Shown here in pieces: positions 35,645 through 44,552 of a DNA stretch of 45,303 nucleotides; position 1 is the first letter of the stretch; every line of letters begins with the position of its first letter. This stretch comes from Paraburkholderia sp. SG-MS1. Its GTDB lineage: Bacteria; Pseudomonadota; Gammaproteobacteria; Burkholderiales; Burkholderiaceae. The DNA lies in contig NZ_NPIH01000188.1 of NCBI RefSeq assembly GCF_012275575.1, forward strand, positions 1-45,303, read 5' to 3'. The translations under genes were made by a program, and so were the position numbers. The notes under the pieces are model-generated. The model was not told the DNA's origin, searched no databases, and saw only the letters and a program-made list of their open reading frames with translations.

Positions 35645-36152
35645 ATGGTCATCAAACGCTCCGCGCTGGAGAGCATCGATCTCTCGGCCATCGATACCGG
35701 CGACACCATCCCCGACATCCATCCGGGCGAGATCGTGCGTAGCGAGTTCCTCGAACCGCTCGGCATGTCCTTCGACGCGCTCGCGCTTGCGCTGCGCGTG
35801 CCCGCGCCGCGCATCAACGACGTCGTACGCGGCAAGCGCACCATTTCGGCCGACACGCGCTGCGAGTCGAGCGCTATTTCGGCGCAAGCGCGCCATTCTG
35901 GCTCGACCTGCAGATCGCCTGCGACCTGCGCATCGCTACTGCCGCGGCCGGCGAGCAGTTCGAACGGGAATCGAACCGATGCCCCGGGCGGATCGCCCGA
36001 AAATGCCGAAAGTGCCGGCCGCGCATGCCCGGGCAGCCGCGCTCGCGGTCAGCGTGAGCGGCAGCCACACCGCCGGCAAAGCACGCCGCAAAGCCGGACG
36101 CGGCGCGCGCCGCACAGCGCCGGCCGCATCGCCGCGCGCTCTTCGCGCTTAA
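35645..36152 (+). pseudogene. Frameshifted HigA-family antitoxin gene (XRE, HTH)
   Basis: The start (MVIKRSALES) has GGGAG upstream. The helix-turn-helix is intact: HPGEIVRSEFLEPLGMSFDA then ALALRVPAPRINDVVRGKRT. After ISADT the frame is lost near 35856; shifting by one base restores the expected ALRVERYFGASAPFWLDLQ and IACDLRIATAAAG. A second one-base shift near 35970 restores IEPMPRADRPKMPKV and a basic, alanine-rich tail to the stop at 36152. Two separate one-base deletions, or sequencing errors, are needed. Some DNA-binding ability may survive in a truncated product. Confidence 0.75.
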
Positions 36153-36179
36153 AAGCACAGAGCAGACACACCGAGCGGT

Positions 36180-36185
36180 TAAAAT
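36180..36185 (+). promoter_or_regulatory. Possible -10 box (TAAAAT) of fbp
   Basis: TAAAAT lies 35 bases before the fbp start and would give a leader of about 28 nt. No clear -35 box is visible, so this is tentative. Confidence 0.35.
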
Positions 36186-36219
36186 CGGGATATTCCTCTA
36201 GCCTTCCCGGAGTACAGCA

Positions 36220-37236
<1,017 letters not shown>

Positions 37237-37245
37237 GTTAGGGGC

Positions 37246-37275
37246 TTGCCAAGCTACTGAAGAAGTCCCTATAAT
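37246..37275 (+). promoter_or_regulatory. Promoter of tRNA-Thr
   Basis: TTGCCA (37246-37251), 18-base spacer, TATAAT (37270-37275). The discriminator that follows (CTCGTTTCT) is the same as that before the tRNA-Arg at the window's right end. Confidence 0.8.
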
Positions 37276-37290
37276 CTCGTTTCTCCTGAT

Positions 37291-37366
37291 GCCGGAATAG
37301 CTCAGACGGTAGAGCAGCGCATTCGTAATGCGAAGGTCGGGGGTTCGATTCCTCTTTCCGGCACCA
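37291..37366 (+). tRNA. tRNA-Thr (anticodon CGT)
   Basis: A complete 76-nt cloverleaf with encoded CCA. The acceptor is GCCGGAA paired with TTCCGGC, the D arm is GCTCAGACGGTAGAGC, and the anticodon loop TTCGTAA carries CGT at positions 34-36. The T arm is around GGTTCGATTCC. It closely resembles the thrW-type tRNA. Confidence 0.97.
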
Positions 37367-37377
37367 TCAAGATTCAA

Positions 37378-37412
37378 GCAAAAAGCCCGGTCCTTGCGAC
37401 TGGGCTTTTTGC
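37378..37412 (+). terminator. Rho-independent terminator after tRNA-Thr
   Basis: GCAAAAAGCCCGGTC pairs with GACTGGGCTTTTTGC around a short loop, with one mismatch. The T-run is in the descending arm. Confidence 0.8.
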
Positions 37413-37839
37413 TTTCTGGATCGCCATCGACCAGACGGGCGCGCGTGCGATCCGCATCGCTCACCACGTTGATCCGCGCATCTCAAAATATCGACCCAGC
37501 GCCGAACATGTCGAGAGGGTGGAAACGTTCGCGCTGATCGACGCGACGCAGATCGACTGCAGGTGCCGGCGAGCAGTCGCTCGTATCCTACGAGTTCGTT
37601 TGAATGCAGTGCGTCCCGCAGCCATCATTCAGCACTCGCTGACTCGAGCCCTTGTGACACCTGCTTTTTTCCGGCTGCGGCGGTAAAGCTGATACCACGA
37701 CGTTCACGTGCGACAAGCGCTTCGTCGCGCGACAAGAGAATTCCGCGGCGCGAATGGCTAGTGTTCGATTGGCTCTCGCAGAAGCAAGTCCGGCTTCATT
37801 GACTCCTTCAGAGCCAGTTGAATGAAGAGGCCGCGCTGG
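37413..37839. other. Intergenic stretch downstream of tRNA-Thr, no gene recognised
   Basis: Only short open frames without ribosome binding sites or protein-like composition are present. No copy of the tRNA 3' end, integrase or insertion-sequence end was found. Confidence 0.4.
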
Positions 37840-38040
37840 TCACGCGCGAAAGCGCGAGCGGTCATATGACTGCGTCATGACGAGGTTGCGGGCCACGACA
37901 GAATCCTCGGCAACCGCCAGCTCTTCTCGTGTCTTGCCGTACGCGGCGATCGCTGCCTCTGGCGCCGACGCAAACCATAAGATTCTGCCGGCACATTCGA
38001 TTCCGACCTGACGTCCTTTCCAGTAGACCGCGTTTTCCAT
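37840..38040 (-). CDS. Small hypothetical protein, 66 aa
   Basis: A 66-residue protein starting MENAVYWKGRQVGIECAGRI, with GGAGA six bases upstream of the ATG at 38040. The first half reads as a short beta-rich segment. The second half is an Ala-rich helix (APEAAIAAYGKTREELAVAE) followed by a polar tail. No signal, membrane segment or known motif. The strong ribosome binding site and coding-like third positions argue that it is real. The longer frame from 38070 lacks a good start signal. Function unknown. Confidence 0.6.
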   Translation of the reverse strand: MENAVYWKGRQVGIECAGRILWFASAPEAAIAAYGKTREELAVAEDSVVARNLVMTQSYDRSRFRA

Positions 38041-38899
38041 GGGACTTCTCCGAAGCGCGAAGACTGACATCGTCCGCGTCGGGGACGGACGCGTCCGTTA
38101 GCCACCGCACGTCGTGTGGCAGATAGCTCCTTCAAGCATAGGCGGCGGCTGCGTGTCGCCGGGCGAGAAGGTTTTGGCACGAAAGCGGGAGGTGGCATCG
38201 GGTGCAGCAAGACGGGGGCCCTTCGCCGTCGCGCCCTATTCGCGCCGACTTGAGTCAGAAGATGAATGCACGCCAATGCGCATCGCCAACGCGATGGCGC
38301 ACGCTCTTCCAGCATAGGCGTGGCCGCCCTTTAGCCGCAATCCACAACTGGTCCGGCGTTTCCATCAGCTGTGTCACTCACCACGCCCAGTTGTCACGAC
38401 TCGAGTTAGAACTGACGCCGCCCATGGATCTGCGAGTCTTTGAAGAAAAACTTTAATAAAAGTTAAGTTTCGTCAACCAAAACTCAAAATCAATCGTTTA
38501 CGAAACATTAGGGGATGACGGCTATCGAGATATGAGTGCATCGGTAATCAACGAACGTTCAGTCACTTATCGAGAAAATCCTTCCGATGCCGCACCGCAC
38601 AAAATACGCTGATTTTAGTCACACGCAATTCATATGGAGAGTGTGTCGCGCAAACGCCAAGAACCCTGTGCAAAGCGCACAAGACCAGGTGCGGAAGGAA
38701 ACAACGCGGCAGGCCGCACGGAGCTGATTCGCGCGGAGAAAAAATCGGCACCGCAATCGATAGACGATAAATTCTATTCAAACGCTCTGTTGAAGTGTCG
38801 GCTTGTGCCGTTAAAGCAACAGAGAGCATCTCATCAGCATCTCATACTGGTGCAAGACACGGGCCGAGGCAGATAATCGGTTTGTAAAGGAGAAAGATC
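38041..38899. other. Long non-coding or gene-poor stretch with an AT-rich core
   Basis: No supported gene in 859 bases. From about 38440 to 38640 the sequence is markedly AT-rich for this chromosome. A 26-codon frame at 38531-38611 and others here lack clear start signals. The final bases carry the AAGGAG site of the next small gene. Confidence 0.4.
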
Positions 38900-39049
38900 A
38901 TGGATGCCAAACCAACGAAGATTCCGACCCCGGATAAAGTCTTTTGCCCGGATCCGGAACCCGCTGGCGTCGAGTTTCTGGGTGCCGAGTTGCCTCAGCA
39001 CGTGCGCGCATTTTTCGACGAACAACGTAAGTCGTGCGACTCCAAGTAA
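38900..39049 (+). CDS. Small hypothetical protein, 49 aa
   Basis: A short gene with an excellent Shine-Dalgarno (AAGGAG seven bases before the ATG at 38900). The peptide begins MDAKPTKIPTPDKVFCPDPE, is rich in proline and acidic residues, has two cysteines (Cys16 and one near the C-terminus, KSCDSK), and contains the segment ELPQHVRAFFDEQRK. No signal peptide or membrane helix. Function unknown; size and composition suggest a small regulatory or stress protein. Not a shadow of any other gene. Confidence 0.6.
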   Translation: MDAKPTKIPTPDKVFCPDPEPAGVEFLGAELPQHVRAFFDEQRKSCDSK

Positions 39050-39325
39050 TCGGACAGCGGTGCGATGCAGCATCGGTGTCCGCGCGTAGCGACGCGCGGC
39101 GTCAACATGCGCCCCACTAAGCGTCTTGCGCGCGCCGCGTGACGCTGATTCGGCATGCGTGAAGCACGCCACGTCCTGGTCGCAGCGGCGTCTGACGCGC
39201 GCTTCGATTCACGCATCCCACAATCGGACAGTGACAGTCGGCCGGCCGAATAACTCGCTCCGCGAGCGTCGCATCATTTATTCTTCTGGTTTTCCTCAGC
39301 GGCCATTCGGCCACGTCCATTTCCC

Positions 39326-39922
39326 ATGAATCGCTCGTCTCGATTTGGCGCGTCATGCGCACTCGCATTGACCGCTTGCGTCGCTCTCGCGCCCGTCCCC
39401 GCCGTCGCCGATGGCGACGACACGGCGCTCACCAATCTGATTGCGCTGGCTTCGCAGCGCCTCGCGCTCGCGGAACCGGTCGCGCGCTGGAAGTGGGCCA
39501 ACCATCAGGCGATTACGGATACGCCGCGCGAGAACGCGCTGCTTGCCGATGTGGAAAAGCGCGCCGCGGCGGCGAACATCGACCCGGCGTTCGCCCGTGC
39601 GTTCTTCCAGGATCAGATCGACGCAAGCAAGGACGTGCAGAACGCGCTGTTTGCCACTTGGCGCAGCACGCAGCCGCCAGAAGGGCCCGCGCCCGACCTC
39701 GCGACCAGCACGAGGCCGCAGTTGGACCGGCTGACGCAATCGCTCGTAACCAGTCTTGCGCGTGTGCAGCCACTGCGGACGGCGGACGACTGCCCGTCGC
39801 GCGTCGCGCAATCGCTTGCTAACTGGAAATCGCTGACCCGCTACGACTCTGCTCACGCGAGCGCATTGACGCGCGCGCTAGGTCACGTATGCGAAACAGG
39901 CGGCGTGGGCGCGACCGGCTGA
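39326..39922 (+). CDS. Secreted chorismate mutase (AroQ gamma class)
   Basis: A 198-residue protein with a Sec signal (MNRSSRFGASCALALTACVA... ending AVADGDD) and an all-helical AroQ domain. The catalytic helix patterns are LIALASQRLALAEPVARWKW (the Arg and Lys of the active site), NHQAITDTPRENALLADVEK and FFQDQIDASKDVQ, all typical of periplasmic chorismate mutases. The C-terminal part has two cysteines (TADDCPSR, GHVCETG), probably disulfide-bonded. It converts chorismate to prephenate outside the cytoplasm. No partner genes nearby. Confidence 0.88.
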   Translation: MNRSSRFGASCALALTACVALAPVPAVADGDDTALTNLIALASQRLALAEPVARWKWANHQAITDTPRENALLADVEKRAAAANIDPAFARAFFQDQIDASKDVQNALFATWRSTQPPEGPAPDLATSTRPQLDRLTQSLVTSLARVQPLRTADDCPSRVAQSLANWKSLTRYDSAHASALTRALGHVCETGGVGATG

Positions 39923-40033
39923 TCCGGACCCGGGACGAGCATGCGGCCGAGGGCGCTCTACCTGCCGCGCACGACCGAACTCCGCGCACCTGATTGACTG
40001 AACGTGCTTTGCTTTGAGCGGCGAAGTCGCGCG

Positions 40034-41185
40034 TCAAGCGAGGCTCGAAGCCGGTGCGTCGCTCGAAACGCTCAATGGCATCACGCGCAGCCCGCGTGCA
40101 AGATGACTCTGCAGGATGCGATACGTCGACAGCTCGAATGACCCCGCAAAGCTCGACGCATACAACTCAGCCGCCTGCGCGAGCGACGGCGCATGCCCGA
40201 CATAGCGCCAGCGGTCGACGACATGGAAAGCCCGCGCCTGCGACGCTTCCTCGCGCTCCTCAAAAACGACCGGCCCCTGGAATGGCCAAGGCGCATCCGC
40301 CGGATCGCTTTTTGTCACGCGCGGCAGCCGGTTATGGCCAGGACGCAGCGTCGCAATCCACTGGGCCTCTGCGAGCATCGCCCCCAACTCGCCGCCGGTC
40401 GCACGCCACTCGACACGCCGTACCTGCTGGGCCAGCCGAATATCCTTCGACGAACGCCGCTCACCTGTCAGATGCGAGCGCAACCGCTGACGTACGCGCA
40501 CACTTCGCCCTACATAGAGCGGGAAGTCTCCTTCGCCATAAAAAGCGTAGACGCCGCAACCGGCGGGCGCCGTGTCGAGCAGATCCTCCGTGATGTCTCC
40601 GGCAAGCCGGTAGCGCCGCGTGGTGCGCTCGATCTGCCCGCGCAGCACGTCCAGCGGCACGAGGCCGTGCAGACGTTGCCAGAACTGCCAGATCAGATCG
40701 GCGTCGGCGAGCGCGCGGTGGCGGTCTGACGGCACCAGCCCATGACGCTCGACCAGCGCGTCCAGACCATGACGCTTTTCCGCCGGAAACAATGCGCGCG
40801 ACAGACGCACGGTGCACAACACATCAGGATCGAACGCGAGGCCGGCTCGCCGAAACTCGCCGCGCAGAAAACCGCGGTCGAAACTGGCGTTATGCGCGAT
40901 GAAGAGCTTGCCGTTCAGGCGTTCGAACAGCGCCGGCGCGATTTCGTCGAAGGTCGGCGCGCCGCGGACCATGGCATTCGTGATGCCGGTGAGTTGCTGG
41001 ATGAACGAGGGGATCGACTGCTGTGGGTCGACCAGAGTGCTCCAGCGCGACACGCCGGCCGGCCCTACTTCGACGACGCCGACTTCGGTAATGCGATGCT
41101 CACTGGTCGAGCCGCCGGTGGTTTCGAGGTCGACAAAGACAATGGGTACATCGAGGGCCGGTTCCGGCAAAGACTGTTCAGACAT
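40034..41185 (-). CDS. DnaQ-type 3'-5' exonuclease fused to a GIY-YIG (UvrC-like) endonuclease domain
   Basis: A 383-residue fusion. Residues about 13-180 form a DEDDh exonuclease: FVDLETTGGSTSEHRI, then AHNASFDRGFLRGEF and the His-Asp box HRALADADLIWQFW. Residues about 205-290 are a GIY-YIG nuclease: GCGVYAFYGEGDFPLYVGRS, then VRVRQRLRSHL and the glutamate region AEAQWIATLRPGHN. The C-terminal 90 residues are of unclear type. It resembles Cho/UvrC and DNA polymerase III epsilon, so a repair role at lesions or flaps is likely but unproven. The start at 41185 (MSEQSLPEP) is by similarity; no strong Shine-Dalgarno. Confidence 0.87.
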   Translation of the reverse strand: MSEQSLPEPALDVPIVFVDLETTGGSTSEHRITEVGVVEVGPAGVSRWSTLVDPQQSIPSFIQQLTGITNAMVRGAPTFDEIAPALFERLNGKLFIAHNASFDRGFLRGEFRRAGLAFDPDVLCTVRLSRALFPAEKRHGLDALVERHGLVPSDRHRALADADLIWQFWQRLHGLVPLDVLRGQIERTTRRYRLAGDITEDLLDTAPAGCGVYAFYGEGDFPLYVGRSVRVRQRLRSHLTGERRSSKDIRLAQQVRRVEWRATGGELGAMLAEAQWIATLRPGHNRLPRVTKSDPADAPWPFQGPVVFEEREEASQARAFHVVDRWRYVGHAPSLAQAAELYASSFAGSFELSTYRILQSHLARGLRVMPLSVSSDAPASSLA

Positions 41186-41458
41186 GGAAAGAGATACTTT
41201 AGATGCGTGGCTTTGCGGCAAGTATGCCCTAGTTGACCGGCCCGCACCCAAATCGCATCGACGCCGTGCGTTGCCCAAAGGGGGACGTCCTTTTTATCTA
41301 AGCCGCCAGATGCCGCTGAACGCTGGCGAAGCGGGAAGCACTATGCGATTTGATCTAATCAATAACTACCACGCCCAAAATCAACGCTTCGCTATTCCAA
41401 ACCGCACGCGGCTTTAACCAGAACTCCCAGGATCTGACGGAGCAAACTGTATAAGCCA

Positions 41459-41485
41459 TAAAAAAACCCTCGCACGCAGCGAGGG
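41459..41485 (-). terminator. Rho-independent terminator of the cold-shock gene
   Basis: CCCTCGC (41467-41473) pairs with GCGAGGG (41479-41485), loop ACGCA. The A-run 41460-41466 gives a T-tract on the minus strand. Confidence 0.9.
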
Positions 41486-41518
41486 CTCTCTGGCAATCGG
41501 CGGCGTGCCCCGCGCGGC

Positions 41519-41722
41519 TTACAGCGGCTGGATGTTCGCTGCCTGCTTGCCCTTCGGGCCGGCTTTGACGTCGAAGGAAACACGCTGGTTTTCCTTCAGC
41601 GACTTAAAGCCGTCCGCGCGTATTTCGGAAAAATGTGCGAACAAATCTTCTCCACCTGAATCCGACGTAATGAAGCCAAAACCCTTAGCATCGTTGAACC
41701 ATTTGACGATACCAGTTTCCAT
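41519..41722 (-). CDS. Cold-shock protein, CspA family
   Basis: A 67-residue single OB-fold nucleic-acid-binding protein with RNP1 (KGFGFIT) and RNP2 (DLFAHF) motifs, starting [24 protein letters not shown] lies eight bases upstream. Members melt RNA structure in the cold or act as general RNA chaperones. It has a long leader of about 128 nt from a well-formed promoter, as in cold-inducible csp genes, and its own terminator downstream. Confidence 0.96.
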   Translation of the reverse strand: METGIVKWFNDAKGFGFITSDSGGEDLFAHFSEIRADGFKSLKENQRVSFDVKAGPKGKQAANIQPL

Positions 41723-41856
41723 TTTCAGTTTCCCTTCGACGATTTACAAAGATCGGGCATTGCCCTTATGTCCGAATAACACCATCACTTCGCCGGCCAT
41801 GCTGATATTAGGCAGCTTCTCACAGCCGGAACTGACGATTGACATTCAGACTTGCT

Positions 41857-41886
41857 GTTATACGGGGAACGAACGATTATCGTCAA
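41857..41886 (-). promoter_or_regulatory. Sigma-70 promoter of the cold-shock gene, with long leader
   Basis: On the minus strand: TTGACG (41886-41881), 18-base spacer, TATAAC (41862-41857). Transcription would start near 41850, leaving about 128 nt of untranslated leader to 41723. The stretch 41723-42155 otherwise holds no supported gene. Confidence 0.7.
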
Positions 41887-42155
41887 GAAAATTTTCCATA
41901 TGCAGTTAGCACATATGGAGATAACGACCGACCTTGTCGAAGGCGCAATGCATATTCATTAACTACTGAGTTACCCTCGAGGTAATATTGCCAGAACAGT
42001 TTAAAAGCATCCTAGCAACGGGAAATTTTTCTGATTTAGAAATGTAAAATGTGACAAAAACTGTATTCAGTAAGTGTTTGTCCGACTTGCTGCGCCACAT
42101 TCACGGCGGGATGATCGAACCAGTTGTTGTAGTAAACGCATATCAGGAGACTGCC

Positions 42156-42398
42156 ATGCTGCTCAATCAACTCCACCGCCTCTGGGTCTGGCTCACCCCC
42201 TCGCACGCAAAAGCCACTCCCCTTTACGCCGTGCTGGCCACAGATACGCCGTTCGAATTCGATCCCATGTGGCACGGGGATCATTGGCAAAACCTGCTGT
42301 CGTCCCCCATGGACGCCCGCCGCTACGTGATGGAAGACTGGAGCGCGTCACCAACATCCGACTGGAGCGACCTGGAGGACGCAGCGCCTGCACACTGA
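42156..42398 (+). CDS. Small hypothetical protein, 80 aa
   Basis: An 80-residue protein starting MLLNQLHRLWVWLTPSHAKA, with AGGAGA seven bases upstream of the ATG. The N-terminal ten residues are amphipathic. The rest is rich in Trp and Asp (PMWHGDHWQNLLSS, DWSDLED). No signal peptide or recognised domain. An upstream in-frame start at 42051 lacks a binding site. Its 3' untranslated region is overlapped by the candidate antisense RNA at 42429-42513. Function unknown. Confidence 0.6.
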   Translation: MLLNQLHRLWVWLTPSHAKATPLYAVLATDTPFEFDPMWHGDHWQNLLSSPMDARRYVMEDWSASPTSDWSDLEDAAPAH

Positions 42399-42428
42399 GT
42401 AATGAGCTGCGGATTCGAATGCGCACGC

Positions 42429-42513
42429 AAAAAAAAAGCGCGACTGGGAAGTCGCGCCGACAAAGGTTTGGAGATCTTTTTCGTCAACGAAAAAGTCTGC
42501 TTCGAAAAGCAGA
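42429..42513 (-). ncRNA. Candidate small RNA on the minus strand (three hairpins and terminator)
   Basis: On the minus strand a TATACT box (42525-42520) is followed by three stem-loops: TCTGCTT/AAGCAGA (42496-42513), CTTTTTCG/CGAAAAAG (42476-42495), and GCGCGACT/AGTCGCGC (42438-42457). The last one runs into nine Ts. No open frame precedes this terminator, so the transcript of about 80 nt appears non-coding. No good -35 box was found. It is antisense to the 3' flank of the 80-aa gene. Confidence 0.55.
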
Positions 42514-42580
42514 AAGTGCAGTATAGACGCACAACTCATGTCTATTATTCACACAATTAACAATCTGCTATTGCACAGAC

Positions 42581-42620
42581 AACAACAATCCGATTTTTGA
42601 AATCGGTGCGTTGTTTTTTT
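42581..42620 (+). terminator. Rho-independent terminator, plus strand
   Basis: AACAAC/GTTGTT forms the outer stem and CCGATTT/AAATCGG the inner stem, separated by a 3+3 internal loop. A seven-T run ends at 42620. It probably serves the 80-aa gene. Confidence 0.65.
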
Positions 42621-42933
42621 GCGTCGGCTACTGTCGCAAATGAGCAACGCCATTCAACGCGCACCCATCACTCCACTCTCGCAATAACGCCGCAAGCCTT
42701 TATCCATAAGGCTCAAGCGACATTCGCACATCGTTTCCAATCGCGTAATACTTTATTGCGAAAATCGGAACGCCCACATTGCGGAGTGTCTCTCTAAACT
42801 CTGCCTAACCGGAAACCAGCGCGATTTGGTCGGCGCGCTTCTCACACGAATCTGCCTCTCGCAGCACATGCGCTCGTGTGAAGGTCTCCCAAGCCAGGGT
42901 CCCAAGTACATCTCTCGCTCTCGGAGTTACACA
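42621..42933. other. Porin upstream region
   Basis: No gene in 313 bases. The region should hold the porin promoter and its regulatory sites; I could not pick a -10/-35 pair with confidence. The porin's Shine-Dalgarno GGAG is at about 42922. Confidence 0.4.
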
Positions 42934-44082
42934 ATGAAGAAGACACTCATGGTCGCGGCCCTCACGGGCGTTTTTGCAACCGCCGCGCATGCGCAAAGCA
43001 GCGTAACGTTGTACGGCTTGATCGACGCCGGCATCACCTATACGAACAACCAGCACGGCCACAGCAACTGGCAGATGACGAGCGGCTCGGTGAACGGCAG
43101 CCGTTTCGGCTTGCGTGGCGCTGAGGATCTGGGCGGCGGTCTGAAGGCCATCTTCACGTTGGAAAACGGCTTCGGCATCAATGACGGCACGCTCAAGCAG
43201 AACAGCCGTCTGTTCGGCCGTCAGGCTTTCGTCGGTCTGGCGAGCGACCAGTTCGGCGCCGTGACCCTCGGTCGTCAATATGACAGCATGGTCGATTACG
43301 TCGGCCCGCTGACGCTGACGGGCACGCAATACGGCGGCACCCAGTTCGCGCACCCGTTCGACAACGACAACCTGAACAACTCGTTCCGCATCAATAACTC
43401 GGTCAAGTACCAGAGCGCAAACTACGGCGGCTTCAAGTTCGGCGCGTTGTACGGCTTCTCGAACCAGGCAGCCGGCTTCGCCAATAACCGCGCTTATAGC
43501 GCGGGCGCGTCGTACAACTGGGGCGGCCTGAACGTCGCTGCTGCTTACATGCAACTGAACAGCAACGGCGCGAACACGGCAGCCGCTGCGTTCAACTCGG
43601 GTGGTGCGGTTTCGGGCGACAACACGTTCTTTGCTGAACGTCAGCAAACGTGGGGCGCAGGCGCTAACTACGCGTTCGGCCCGGCAACCGTCGGTCTCGT
43701 GTATTCGCAAACGAACCTGTCGGGCCTCGCCGGCATCAGCCAGAGCTCGTCGGGCGTGGCGGGTGGCGTTGGCTTCCCGACCAACAGCGCTCACTTCCAG
43801 AACTTCGAAGCCAATGCCCGTTACGCTTTGACGCCGGCCTTGAGCATCGCCGGTGCATACACGTACACTCGCGCGAACCTGTCGAGCTCGCATATGCACT
43901 GGAACCAGTTCAACCTGCAAACCGCATACTCGTTGTCCAAGCGTACCGACGTGTACCTGCAAGGCGTGTATCAGCAAACCAACGAGGGCGCCATCGTCGA
44001 CGCCAGCATCAATGGTCTGGGCGCAGCGTCGAGCAGCAACAAGCAAATCGCTGTGACCGCAGGTCTGCGTCACCGCTTCTAA
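42934..44082 (+). CDS. Outer-membrane porin (Burkholderia OmpC/Gram-negative porin 4 family)
   Basis: A 382-residue porin. The signal peptide MKKTLMVAALTGVFATAAHA is cleaved before QSSVTLYGLIDAGITY, the canonical first strand of beta-proteobacterial porins. The rest shows alternating beta strands and Gly/Asn-rich turns (RFGLRGAEDLGGGLKAIF, ALGRQYDS-like TLGRQYDSMVDY) and ends HRF with the C-terminal aromatic needed for BAM assembly. It forms a general diffusion trimer. Codon use is strongly optimised (many AAC, GGC, CTG), suggesting high expression. Own terminator downstream. Confidence 0.96.
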   Translation: MKKTLMVAALTGVFATAAHAQSSVTLYGLIDAGITYTNNQHGHSNWQMTSGSVNGSRFGLRGAEDLGGGLKAIFTLENGFGINDGTLKQNSRLFGRQAFVGLASDQFGAVTLGRQYDSMVDYVGPLTLTGTQYGGTQFAHPFDNDNLNNSFRINNSVKYQSANYGGFKFGALYGFSNQAAGFANNRAYSAGASYNWGGLNVAAAYMQLNSNGANTAAAAFNSGGAVSGDNTFFAERQQTWGAGANYAFGPATVGLVYSQTNLSGLAGISQSSSGVAGGVGFPTNSAHFQNFEANARYALTPALSIAGAYTYTRANLSSSHMHWNQFNLQTAYSLSKRTDVYLQGVYQQTNEGAIVDASINGLGAASSSNKQIAVTAGLRHRF

Positions 44083-44114
44083 GCTTAAAAAGCTGCGGAG
44101 TACTCGCAGTATCG

Positions 44115-44141
44115 AAGGCGCCGTTCGCGGCGCCTTTTTTT
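44115..44141 (+). terminator. Rho-independent terminator after the porin
   Basis: AAGGCGCCG (44115-44123), TTCG tetraloop, CGGCGCCTT (44128-44136), then a T-run to 44141. Confidence 0.93.
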
Positions 44142-44227
44142 CGCCTCGTCTCTATGCGCCCTACGATGCTCTTGAGGAGAAGACGCGCTAGACCGAGTGG
44201 CGAACGCCGAGTGCGAACGCATTCAAT

Positions 44228-44509
44228 ATGCTGTTTCCGACAGCAGCCATGCGAAGACCACCGGACGCACGGCCGCCACAACTCGCGGCTGTGCCCGAAG
44301 CCATTCTGTGGGTCGAGCATGACGGCGAGCGCTGGATGTACGTTCTCGCGCACATTCCGCCGCAACAAATCTGCTATGCGAAGTATCTGAACTGCAAGCG
44401 TAGCGGCATGGTGGATCGGGTGCCTACACTGCTTGCCCATACGCAGACAAACGCCACCTGTTGCCCCACGCTGAGCAGCAGCGAGGAGGGTATCAACGAG
44501 ACCGTCTGA
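44228..44509 (+). CDS. Hypothetical protein, 93 aa
   Basis: A 93-residue frame with plausible coding composition; its central part EAILWVEHDGERWMYVLAHI looks like folded protein. Two cysteine pairs (ICYAKYLNC, TCC) are in the C-terminal half. No signal or known domain. No clear Shine-Dalgarno is seen for the ATG at 44228 or the alternative ATG seven codons later. It is neither antisense nor a shadow of a neighbour. Moderate doubt that it is expressed. Confidence 0.42.
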   Translation: MLFPTAAMRRPPDARPPQLAAVPEAILWVEHDGERWMYVLAHIPPQQICYAKYLNCKRSGMVDRVPTLLAHTQTNATCCPTLSSSEEGINETV

Positions 44510-44552
44510 TCCCGCTCTGCCCTCAACGATATCAAGCACGCCATGGGCACGC

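Noticed and set aside
37340..37366. A prophage or island attachment site at the tRNA-Thr 3' end.
   Set aside because: No direct repeat of the tRNA end and no integrase in the window.
38563..38829. An 88-codon minus-strand frame in the AT-rich stretch.
   Set aside because: No start signal and irregular codon use; nothing recognisable.
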